A stretch of DNA of 64,000 nucleotides from Dokdonella_A sp014338185 (GTDB taxonomy: Bacteria > Pseudomonadota > Gammaproteobacteria > Xanthomonadales > Rhodanobacteraceae). The translations under genes and the position numbers were made by a program. Every line of letters begins with the position of its first letter. Position 1 is the first letter of the stretch. Below are positions 8,228 to 16,098 of this stretch, piece by piece. Below the pieces are notes generated by a model. The model did not search any database, was not told the origin of the DNA, and worked only from the letters and a program-made list of their open reading frames with translations. Location: contig SZOS01000010.1 of assembly GCA_030263295.1 (NCBI GenBank), forward strand, positions 1-64,000, given 5' to 3'.

Positions 8228-8769
8228 GGTCCGCCCCCGCGCATCGCCGCGATGCGCGGCAGCAGTTCGCGCTCGATCACCTCGGGCGTGATCGGGCTGA
8301 TGTGCTTGTAGCGAATGATGCCGTTGCCGTCGACGAGGAACGACTCGGGCGCGCCGGTGACGCCGAAGTCGATCGCGACCTTGCCGGGCAGGTCGGCGAT
8401 CACGACGTCGTAGGGATTGCCGTACTGCGCAAGCCAGCGCTTGGCGTCAGCCGCCTCGTCCTTGTAGTTGAAGCCGACCAGGCGGATGCCCAGGCGCTTG
8501 CCCTGCTGCATGAGGATCGGATGCTCGTCGCGGCAGGCGAAGCACCAGCTCGCGAACACGTTGAGCAGATAGGGCTCGCCGGCGAGATCCTTGCTGCCGA
8601 ACGACCGCGTCGGAAACTCCAGCAGCGGCAGCGAGAACTGCGGCGCGGGCTTGTCGATCAGCGGCGAGGGCACCTCGCGCAGGTCATGGGTGCTGCTCCA
8701 CCAGATGCCGAAGCCGAGCAAGGCCAGCAGCAGCAGGAAGCCGAGCAGCGGCAACAGGCGCGTGTTCAT
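8224..8769 (-). CDS. ccmG: Thiol:disulfide interchange protein CcmG/DsbE
   Basis: Membrane-anchored thioredoxin-fold reductase that feeds electrons to CcmH and apocytochromes. It has 181 residues with an N-terminal anchor (LLPLLGFLLLLALLGFGIWW) and the thioredoxin active site in FASWCFACRDEHP. The WCFAC motif is unlike the WCPTC of E. coli CcmG. Typical CcmG sequence precedes it (IDKPAPQFSLPLL). The start overlaps the ccmF stop (ATGA). Confidence 0.93.
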   Translation of the reverse strand: MNTRLLPLLGFLLLLALLGFGIWWSSTHDLREVPSPLIDKPAPQFSLPLLEFPTRSFGSKDLAGEPYLLNVFASWCFACRDEHPILMQQGKRLGIRLVGFNYKDEAADAKRWLAQYGNPYDVVIADLPGKVAIDFGVTGAPESFLVDGNGIIRYKHISPITPEVIERELLPRIAAMRGGGP

Positions 8770-10763
8770 GCGCGCGCACCGTGGCCGGGCGCGGGCGGCT
8801 CCACGGCTGCGGGCTCGTCGCTCGCGCCGGCCGGCTTGCGGGTGGCGGCGTAGACACGGAAGCGGCGGTCGCTGGCGGCGATGAAGCCGCCGAGCATCAT
8901 GAGCAGTGCGCCGAGCCAGATCCAGCGCACGAAGGGCTTGACGTAGATGCGCACCGCCCAGGCGCCGTCGCCGCCGACCGGTTCACCCAGTGCGACATAC
9001 AGGTCGCGCACCAGGCCGGGCTTGAGCGCGGCCTCGGTCTGGACCTGCGAGTTGCGCAGGTACTGGCGCTTCTGTGGCGACAGCGTCGCGATCCGGCGGC
9101 CCCCTTCGAATACCTGCAGCGTGCCCTGTTGCGCGCTGAAATTGGGTCCGCGCGCATCGTGCACGCCATCGAACTGGAAGCTCAGCGTACCGATCTCGAC
9201 ACGTGCGCCAGGCACCATGCGCACGTCGCGCTCGATACTGGTGGATTCGACGATGAGCACGCCGGCGACGAACACCGCCACGCCCAGGTGGGCGCAGATC
9301 ATGCCGAGCATCTCGGGCGTATAGCGCCGGCCCGCAGCGGCGCCGCGCCAGCGCGCGAACGCGAACAGCACGATGCCCAGCCCGATCCAGAGCGCAGCCG
9401 CGGTGCCGGCCAGTGCCTTCCACGGCAGATCGCCCACCAGCCACCACGCCAGCGCAGTGGCCAGCCCTGCGCCCGCCAGCGCCGGCAGCAGCTTGCGCGC
9501 GGCCTTGCCAAGCTCGGCGCTGCGCCAGTGCAGGAACGGGCCGAACGGCAGCAGCACCACCACCGGCAGCATGAGCAGGATGAACATGAAGGCGAAGTAG
9601 GGCGGTCCGACCGACACGCGCCCCAGCGACAGGGCGTCGCCGAGGATCGGGTACAGCGTGCCGAGCAGCACCATCGCCGCGGCGCAGGCGAACATGAGGT
9701 TGTTGACGAGCAGCGCGGTCTCGCGCGACACCACCGCGAATGGTTCCCCGCCCGCGACCTTCGGTGCGCGCAGCGCGTACACCAACAGCGAGCCGCCCAC
9801 CACCACGGCGAGGAAGGCGAGGATGAACACGCCACGCTTGGGATCGGTGGCGAAGGCGTGCACGCTGGTGAGCACGCCCGAGCGCACGAGGAAGGTCCCC
9901 AGCAGCGACAGCGAGAAGGCGAAGATCGCCAGCAGCAAGGTCCAGGCGCGGAACGAACCGCGTTTCTCGGTGACCGCCTGCGAGTGGATCAAGGCGGTTC
10001 CGACCAGCCACGGCATGAACGAGGCATTCTCGACCGGATCCCAGAACCACCAGCCGCCCCAGCCGAGCGTGTAGTAGGCCCACCACGAACCGATCGCGAT
10101 GCCGAGCGTGAGGAAGGCCCAGGCGACATTGGTCCACGGCCGCGACCAGCGCACCCAGCGCACATCGAGTTCGCCGCCCAGCAGCGCCGCGATCGCGAAC
10201 GCGAACGCCACCGAGAAGCCGACGTAGCCGGTGTAGAGCATCGGTGGATGCATGATCAGGCCCGGATCCTGCAGCATCGGGTTGAGGTCGATGCCATCGG
10301 CCGGCGCGGGCAGCACGCGCGCGAATGGATTGGACGTGAGCAGCGTGAACAGCAGGAAGCCCGCGCTGATGAAGCCGAGCACGCCAAGTACGCGTGCCAT
10401 GAAATCGTCGGGCAGCTTGTGGCTGAACGCGGCCACCGCCACGCTCCAGATCGCGAGGATGAGGATCCACAGCAGCAGCGAACCCTCGTGCGCGCCCCAC
10501 ACGCCCGAGAAGCGGTAGAACCACGGCAGCATCGAATTGGAGTGCTGGGCGACGTAGGCGACCGAGAAATCCTGGCTCAGGAACGACCAGGTCAGCAGCG
10601 CGAACGCGGTGATGACGAACACCGCCTGGCCGGCGACCGCCGGGCGCGCCACCGCGATGAGCGCGGCATTGCCACGCTGTGCGCCGATGAGGGGCAGCAC
10701 GCACTGCAGCAGCGCCAGCACCAGCGCCAGGATCAGCGCGAATTGTCCAAGCTCGGGAATCAT
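8766..10763 (-). CDS. ccmF: Haem lyase subunit CcmF
   Basis: Polytopic inner-membrane subunit of the haem ligation complex that attaches haem to CxxCH apocytochromes. The tryptophan-rich WWD signature (GWGGWWFWDPVENASFMPW) lies around residues 235-255. The protein has 665 residues with about 14-15 hydrophobic segments, the usual size. It is the first gene of the ccmF-G-H-I run, all joined by short overlaps. No ccmABCDE genes precede it: the next gene upstream on the same strand is potI, 180 bp away. Confidence 0.96.
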   Translation of the reverse strand: MIPELGQFALILALVLALLQCVLPLIGAQRGNAALIAVARPAVAGQAVFVITAFALLTWSFLSQDFSVAYVAQHSNSMLPWFYRFSGVWGAHEGSLLLWILILAIWSVAVAAFSHKLPDDFMARVLGVLGFISAGFLLFTLLTSNPFARVLPAPADGIDLNPMLQDPGLIMHPPMLYTGYVGFSVAFAFAIAALLGGELDVRWVRWSRPWTNVAWAFLTLGIAIGSWWAYYTLGWGGWWFWDPVENASFMPWLVGTALIHSQAVTEKRGSFRAWTLLLAIFAFSLSLLGTFLVRSGVLTSVHAFATDPKRGVFILAFLAVVVGGSLLVYALRAPKVAGGEPFAVVSRETALLVNNLMFACAAAMVLLGTLYPILGDALSLGRVSVGPPYFAFMFILLMLPVVVLLPFGPFLHWRSAELGKAARKLLPALAGAGLATALAWWLVGDLPWKALAGTAAALWIGLGIVLFAFARWRGAAAGRRYTPEMLGMICAHLGVAVFVAGVLIVESTSIERDVRMVPGARVEIGTLSFQFDGVHDARGPNFSAQQGTLQVFEGGRRIATLSPQKRQYLRNSQVQTEAALKPGLVRDLYVALGEPVGGDGAWAVRIYVKPFVRWIWLGALLMMLGGFIAASDRRFRVYAATRKPAGASDEPAAVEPPAPGHGARA

Positions 10764-10943
10764 GCACGTGCAACGCCAACCGGACGCGTTAGCTTACGCG
10801 ACCTTGGCGCATCGGGGGTAGCGCAATCGGGTCGCGCACTTGCGCGATGCCGGCAGGATGTGCCATGCGCTGGCCGGGGCGCGTGGTCCGCTGCCGGCGG
10901 GCGTCGGCGGCGACCCGGCGTGCACCGCGCCATGCCCGCGCGG

Positions 10944-11753
10944 TCAGCGCAATGGATTGGCGTCGCGACGGCCCATGATGAGCGATGCCGCCACGATCAA
11001 CACGGTGACCGTGAGCACGATGAGCGTGGCCAGCGCATTGATCTCGGGCGTGACGCCGAACTTGACCTTGGAGTAGATCAGCATCGGCAGCGTGGTCGAG
11101 CTCGGGCCCGAGACGAAGCTCGCCACCACGAGGTCGTCGAGCGAGAGCGTGAAGGCGAGCAGCCAGCCGGCGGCGAGCGCGGGGAAGATCACCGGCAGGG
11201 TGACGAGGAAGAACACCTTCCACGGCCGCGCACCGAGGTCGAGCGCGGCTTCTTCCAGGCTTTCGTCCATCTGTGTCAGGCGCGACTGCACGATCACGGT
11301 CACGTAGGCGCAGCAGAACGTGGTGTGGGCGATCGTGATCGTGAGCAGGCCGCGCCCGCCGGGCCAGCCGATCCATTGCTGCAGGCCCACGAACAACAGC
11401 AGCGCCGACAGGCCGAGCATCACCTCGGGCATCACCAGCGGCGCGCTGGTCATGAGCGACAGCAGCGGCCGCGCGCGCAGGCGCTGGAAACGCGTGAGCG
11501 CGACCGCGGCCAGCGTGCCGATCGCGACCGCGAGGCTCGCCGCCATCGCCGCCACCAGCAGGCTGCGCCCGGTCGCTTCGAGGATCGCGCTGTTGGAGAA
11601 CAGCGCGCCATACCAGTGGGTGGAGAACCCGCCCCACACCGTGACCAGGCGCGAGGCGTTGAACGAATACACGATGACCGAGAAGATCGGCAGGTACAGG
11701 AATGCGTAGCCGAAGGCCATCATCGTGAACACGAAGGTCGAGCGCTGCTTCAT
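10944..11753 (-). CDS. potI: Putrescine ABC transporter permease PotI
   Basis: Inner-membrane permease subunit of a polyamine importer, 269 aa, with six predicted membrane segments. The EAA loop that contacts the ATPase is visible as EEAALDLGARPWKVFFLVTLP. The sequence SLDDLVVASFVSGP is typical of PotI/PotC. The start ATG at 11753 overlaps the potH stop by four bases. It is the last gene of potF-potG-potH-potI. Confidence 0.93.
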   Translation of the reverse strand: MKQRSTFVFTMMAFGYAFLYLPIFSVIVYSFNASRLVTVWGGFSTHWYGALFSNSAILEATGRSLLVAAMAASLAVAIGTLAAVALTRFQRLRARPLLSLMTSAPLVMPEVMLGLSALLLFVGLQQWIGWPGGRGLLTITIAHTTFCCAYVTVIVQSRLTQMDESLEEAALDLGARPWKVFFLVTLPVIFPALAAGWLLAFTLSLDDLVVASFVSGPSSTTLPMLIYSKVKFGVTPEINALATLIVLTVTVLIVAASLIMGRRDANPLR

Positions 11754-12676
11754 CGGCGCGCCTCCTGCGTGCCGCGGCGGCTCTGCAGGTGCTCGAACAA
11801 CAGCGTGGGGATCACGATGAGCAGCAGGATCGCCATCGCCACCGCCGAGGCGAGCGGCCAGTCTCGGCTCTGGAAGAACTCGGTCCACAACACGCGCCCG
11901 ATCATGAGCGAGTCGGGTCCGCCGAGCAGGTCGGGGATCACGAATTCGCCGACTGCGGGGATGAACACCAGCAGGCTGCCCGCGATCACCCCGGGCAGTG
12001 ACAGCGGGAAGGTCACGCGCCAGAACGCGCGCAGCGGCTTGCAGCCGAGGTCGAAGGCCGCCTCGAGCAGACTGTGGTCGTGCCTGAGCAGGGTTGCGGT
12101 GAGCGGCAGCACCATGAACGGCAGGTAGGAATAGACGATGCCGATGTAGACCGCGGTGTTGGTGTAGAGGATGTGCAGCGGCTGGTCGATCAGGCCCAGC
12201 CACAACAGCAGGTTGTTGAGCGGGCCCTGGTCCTTGAGCAGGCCGATCCAGGCGCGCCAGCGCGCGCGTGCGCGGGCGATGCCCAGCGCCATCGGAAAAC
12301 CGAGCAGAAGGCACAGCAGGGTCGAAATCGCCGCGGTCCTGAGCGAATTGAGATAGGCGCCCAGGTACAGGCCGTCCTGCCACAGCCGCCGGTAGTTGTC
12401 GAGGTTGAAATGCAGTTCGAGCTGCCAGTCCTGCGACAGCGTGACGATGCTCGAATACGGCGGCTGCACGTTCGGGTCGATCGTGGTGAGGCTGATCTTG
12501 GCCACGATGAGGAACGGCAGCAGGAAGAACAGCCCCAGCCACAGCAGCGGCAGTCCCGCGACGATGAGGCGGCCGCGGCGCTGGCGCAGTTCGCGACCGA
12601 GCACGCCGATGCGCTGCACCAGTGCGCTGAACACGAGGTTCCAGAAGCCAAGCCAGCTGAAGGCGCTGGTGTTCAC
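11750..12676 (-). CDS. potH: Putrescine ABC transporter permease PotH
   Basis: Second permease subunit of the polyamine importer, 308 aa from a GTG at 12676. The start was chosen because GTGA overlaps the potG stop, while the longer in-frame extension would run deep into potG. Family features include GLFFLLPFLIVAKISL near the N-terminus, the EAA loop EAAFDLGCKPLRAFWRVTFP and FVIPDLLGGPDSLMIGRV. Six to seven membrane segments are expected. Confidence 0.92.
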   Translation of the reverse strand: MNTSAFSWLGFWNLVFSALVQRIGVLGRELRQRRGRLIVAGLPLLWLGLFFLLPFLIVAKISLTTIDPNVQPPYSSIVTLSQDWQLELHFNLDNYRRLWQDGLYLGAYLNSLRTAAISTLLCLLLGFPMALGIARARARWRAWIGLLKDQGPLNNLLLWLGLIDQPLHILYTNTAVYIGIVYSYLPFMVLPLTATLLRHDHSLLEAAFDLGCKPLRAFWRVTFPLSLPGVIAGSLLVFIPAVGEFVIPDLLGGPDSLMIGRVLWTEFFQSRDWPLASAVAMAILLLIVIPTLLFEHLQSRRGTQEARR

Positions 12677-13815
12677 GCAGTCAGCACCACGCCATCGTCG
12701 GGATCCCACGACACCCACAGCTCGTCGTCCCAGCTGTAGTGTGGCCGCGAGTAGCGCGCCTCGTGGGTGATCTGCACACGCACGACCTGGCCGTGGTCGG
12801 TGGCGACGTGGTAGATCGACACATCGCCCAGGTAGGCGATTTCCACCACCTTGCCGTGCACCGCGTTGCGCCGGTCGGCCGGCCGCGTGTCGTGCACGCT
12901 GACCTTCTCGGGCCGCACCGCGACCGCCACCGGCGTGCCGATCGGCAACGGATCGCCGTGGTACATGAGGAAGTCGCCGCCGAGCGCCTCGCAATGGAAC
13001 ACGAGGTCCTCGCCCTGCTGCTGCGACACGCGCCCGTCGAACAGATTGACCGCGCCGATGAAGCCGGCGACGAAGCGGTTGGCCGGAAACTCGTACAGCT
13101 GCGCGGGCGTCGCCACCTGCACGATGCGCCCGGCCTCCATCACCGCGACGCGGCTGGACATCGTCATCGCTTCTTCCTGGTCGTGGGTGACCGTGATGAA
13201 GGTGATGCCGATGCGCTCCTGGATGCCCACCAGCTCGAACTGGGTCTGTTCGCGCAGCTTGCGGTCGAGCGCGCCCAGCGGCTCGTCCAGCAGCAGCAGG
13301 CGCGGCTGCTTGGCCAGCGCGCGTGCCAGCGCCACGCGCTGGCGCTGGCCACCCGACAGCTGGTCGGGGCGGCGCTTGCCGTAATCCTTGAGCTGCACGA
13401 GATCGAGCATCGCCGCGACGCGATCGGCGATCTCGCCGCGCCCCATGCGCTCCTGGTGCAGGCCGAATGCGATGTTCTGCGCCACGTTCAGGTGCGGGAA
13501 CAGCGCGTAGCTCTGGAACATCATGTTGACCGGCCGCTCGTAGGGCGGCAGGTCGGTGATGTCGTCATCCCCGAGCAGGATGCGGCCCTTGTCGGGCGTC
13601 TCCAGCCCGGCGAGGATGCGCAGCAGCGTGCTCTTGCCGCAACCCGAACCGCCCAGCAGCGAGAAGAACTCGCCCTTGTAGATCTCGGCGCTGACATCGT
13701 CGACCGCCCAGGTCTGGCCGAAGGTCTTGGTGACGTTGCAGATGCGCAGGAACGGCTGGGCGCCGGGTTGCTGCCATGGTTCGATCGGGGCCTGGCGGCG
13801 ACCGGGTTGCGCCAT
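12673..13815 (-). CDS. potG: Putrescine ABC transporter ATP-binding protein PotG
   Basis: Cytoplasmic ATPase driving putrescine uptake, 380 aa. The Walker A motif GGSGCGKST, the signature LSGGQRQRVALARAL, Walker B LLLLDEP and the switch His (VTHDQEEAMTM) are all present. The C-terminal TOBE-like region ends in GVVLTA. The N-terminus and the PPYERPVNMMFQSYALFPH segment resemble E. coli PotG more than PotA, which agrees with the potF-H-I neighbours. It follows potF with a 40-bp gap. Confidence 0.93.
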   Translation of the reverse strand: MAQPGRRQAPIEPWQQPGAQPFLRICNVTKTFGQTWAVDDVSAEIYKGEFFSLLGGSGCGKSTLLRILAGLETPDKGRILLGDDDITDLPPYERPVNMMFQSYALFPHLNVAQNIAFGLHQERMGRGEIADRVAAMLDLVQLKDYGKRRPDQLSGGQRQRVALARALAKQPRLLLLDEPLGALDRKLREQTQFELVGIQERIGITFITVTHDQEEAMTMSSRVAVMEAGRIVQVATPAQLYEFPANRFVAGFIGAVNLFDGRVSQQQGEDLVFHCEALGGDFLMYHGDPLPIGTPVAVAVRPEKVSVHDTRPADRRNAVHGKVVEIAYLGDVSIYHVATDHGQVVRVQITHEARYSRPHYSWDDELWVSWDPDDGVVLTA

Positions 13816-13855
13816 CGTCGAGTCTCCGGGTGCGGCTGTGGCGGAAAACGCTGGC

Positions 13856-15019
13856 TCAACGCCCCGACTTGATGCGCGTCCACGCGCGCACGCGCTCGCG
13901 CTGGGCGTCGTCGGGCAGCGTCACCGGGTCGACCAGCTTGGCCATGGTCTGGGCACTGGGAAACACCGCGGGATCGGCGGCGATGTCCGGTTCGACCAGG
14001 GCCTTGGCCTCGGCATTGGGGCTCGCGTAGTTGACATAGTCGGTGATCGCGGCCGACACCTTGGGCTCGAGCAGGTAGTTGATGAACTCGTGCGCATTGC
14101 CCTTGTGCGGCGCATCGGCCGGAATCGCGATCACGTCGAGCTGGCGCAGGCTGCCTTCGCGCGGGACCACGTAGGCGACCTCGACGCCGTTGCCGGCCTC
14201 GGCCGCGCGGTCACGCGCCTGCACCACGTCGCCCGAGTAGCCATGCGCGATGCAGACATCGCCGTTGGCGAGGTCGTTGATGTACTGGCTGTTGTTGAAG
14301 TAGCGCACGTAGGGGCGGATCGCGGCGAAGCTCGCGGCAGCCGCCTCGATGTCGGCGGGCGTGGCCGAGTTGGGGTCCTTGCCCAGCGCGAACAGTGCCG
14401 CGGCAAAGCCTTCCTGCTCGTCATCGAGCATCGCGATGCCGCAGCCCTTGAGCTTCTCGGCGACCTTGGGGTCGAACAGTTGCGCCCACGAATCGAGCAC
14501 GAAATCGGCGCCGAGCGCCGCCTTGAGCTTGGCCGGGTTGTAGCCGATGCCGGTGGTGTGCCACATGTAGGGCACCAGGTGCGCATTGCCCGGGTCGATC
14601 GTGGCGAGGCCGGCGAGGATGGCCGGATCGAGCTTGTCCCAGTTGCCGAGCCTGGCCTTGTCCAGCGGCGTATACAGGCCGGCTGCGAGATGGCGCTGCG
14701 CAAACGGCCGCGCACTGGGGAATACCACGTCGTAGCCGGAGTTGCCGACCTTGAGCTTGGCGTCGAGCACCTCGTTCTCGCTGTAGACGTCGTAGGTGAC
14801 CTTGATGCCGCTGCGCTGCTCGAACCCGGGGATCGTCGATTCGGCGATGTAGTCGGACCAGTTGTAGACGTTGAGCCGCGGCTCCTCGCGCGCGGGCGTG
14901 GGCGTGGCGGCGGTGGTCGGCTGTGTGGCCGGCGCGGTCGGCGCGTCGCCGGAGCGGCCGCCGCAGGCGGCCAGCGCAAGCGGCAGGATCAGGCAGGCAA
15001 GGCCGGAGCGAAGCTTCAT
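13856..15019 (-). CDS. potF: Putrescine-binding periplasmic protein PotF (lipoprotein)
   Basis: Substrate-binding subunit of the polyamine ABC importer, 387 aa. It has a lipoprotein signal with lipobox LAAC (Cys 19) and a Pro/Thr-rich linker, so it is probably tethered to the membrane instead of free as in E. coli. The mature domain begins LNVYNWSDYIAESTIPGF, characteristic of PotD/PotF. WHTTGIGYNPAKL and FINYLLEPKVSAAITDY are further family stretches. It is the first gene of the pot operon and divergent from the TorF-type porin gene. Confidence 0.94.
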   Translation of the reverse strand: MKLRSGLACLILPLALAACGGRSGDAPTAPATQPTTAATPTPAREEPRLNVYNWSDYIAESTIPGFEQRSGIKVTYDVYSENEVLDAKLKVGNSGYDVVFPSARPFAQRHLAAGLYTPLDKARLGNWDKLDPAILAGLATIDPGNAHLVPYMWHTTGIGYNPAKLKAALGADFVLDSWAQLFDPKVAEKLKGCGIAMLDDEQEGFAAALFALGKDPNSATPADIEAAAASFAAIRPYVRYFNNSQYINDLANGDVCIAHGYSGDVVQARDRAAEAGNGVEVAYVVPREGSLRQLDVIAIPADAPHKGNAHEFINYLLEPKVSAAITDYVNYASPNAEAKALVEPDIAADPAVFPSAQTMAKLVDPVTLPDDAQRERVRAWTRIKSGR

Positions 15020-15099
15020 CGGAGATCCCCTGTGTGACGATGGCGTGGCGCGGCCGCGGTGCGGTCGCGGGCGGACACCGTAGCATCGGGCCTGGGCCG

Positions 15100-15120
15100 C
15101 GCCGGGGCAATCCCCCGGCG
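15100..15120. other. GC-rich inverted repeat between divergent potF and torF-like genes
   Basis: An eight-base perfect inverted repeat, CGCCGGGG and CCCCGGCG, separated by five bases, lies about 80 bp upstream of potF and 85 bp upstream of the porin gene. It could be an operator, a transcript hairpin or chance in GC-rich DNA. Nothing else clear is seen in the 185-bp divergent gap. Confidence 0.2.
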
Positions 15121-15204
15121 TGGACCTGCGACCATCGTCCGCTGCCGCCGCGGCGGCGCCGCCCCTACAATGCGCGCGGCCGGCATCGGCCGGACTTGGG
15201 GGGA

Positions 15205-15948
15205 ATGCATGTGAAGATCACGACGAGGTGCGCGGCCTGCGCACTGCTGGCGGTCGCGTTGCCGGTACTGGCGGCCGAGCCGGAGGGCGAGGCGGCCGCA
15301 TGGACCACCGAAGGCTATGTGCTCGCGGGTACCGACTACATCTGGCGCGGCGTCTCGCAGACCGACCACAAGCCCGGCATCCAGGGCGAGTTCGGCGTGT
15401 ATCACCACAGCGGCTTCTACGGCCAGTTGTGGGCCGCGCGCATGGATTTCGGCGATCCCGACGATGGCATCAGCTCCGAGGTCGACTTGGTGGTCGGCTG
15501 GAAGACCGACTTTGGTGAGCACGCTTCGCTCGACGTGTCGCTGCTGCGCGCGATCTATCCCGGCGCCAACCCCGGCTACGGCATCAACTACAACGAACTC
15601 GCGCTCACGCTGGGTTTCGCCGACCACTACGAGTTCGCGGTCGCCTGGTCCAACGACCTGTATGGCATGGGCGCCAGCGCGGTCGACTACGAGCTCAACG
15701 CCGACTGGCCGATCGGCGACACGCCGTGGGGCATCAAGGCCACCGCGGGCTGGTATGACCTGGACAGGATCGCGGGCGACAGCTACCAGTACGGCTACCT
15801 CGGTGCGTACTACAACCTTTCCGACAGCTTCAACATCGAGGCGGGCTACTACAGGACCTTCGGCTTCGACGAGGCCTTCGAGGACTCGATGGGCACGCTC
15901 GAGCAGGCCGACAGCCGCTTCGTCGCCGCAGTGACTTGGTCGTTTTGA
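15205..15948 (+). CDS. TorF family putative outer-membrane porin
   Basis: Predicted beta-barrel outer-membrane protein of 247 aa. A signal peptide ends around VLAAEPE. The mature part shows the conserved opening of this family (GTDYIWRGVSQTDHKPGIQG), alternating hydrophobic strands and a terminal aromatic residue (VAAVTWSF), as expected for a barrel recognised by BAM. The ATG at 15205 is preceded by a GGGGGG run that can act as ribosome binding site. The transported substrate is unknown; members are found widely in proteobacteria as conserved hypothetical porins. Confidence 0.85.
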   Translation: MHVKITTRCAACALLAVALPVLAAEPEGEAAAWTTEGYVLAGTDYIWRGVSQTDHKPGIQGEFGVYHHSGFYGQLWAARMDFGDPDDGISSEVDLVVGWKTDFGEHASLDVSLLRAIYPGANPGYGINYNELALTLGFADHYEFAVAWSNDLYGMGASAVDYELNADWPIGDTPWGIKATAGWYDLDRIAGDSYQYGYLGAYYNLSDSFNIEAGYYRTFGFDEAFEDSMGTLEQADSRFVAAVTWSF

Positions 15949-16098
15949 ACACGCTGACGGTCGGGCGCGAGGCCCGGCCGCGGCGGGTCGGGTGTGCAGC
16001 GGCCATCGCTGTATGTCTTGCGCAAGTGCGTGCGCGTGAGGTGGCGTTTCCCGCGGATTGGATGCACGCGTGCAGCCGCGGCGCGTCCAGGTGCGGAT

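Noticed and set aside
8781..12128. An 1115-codon open frame on the plus strand
   Set aside because: It runs antisense across ccmF, potI and part of potH, and its translation is rich in Arg, His and Gln with no recognisable domain. Both strands cannot be coding for these well-conserved membrane proteins.
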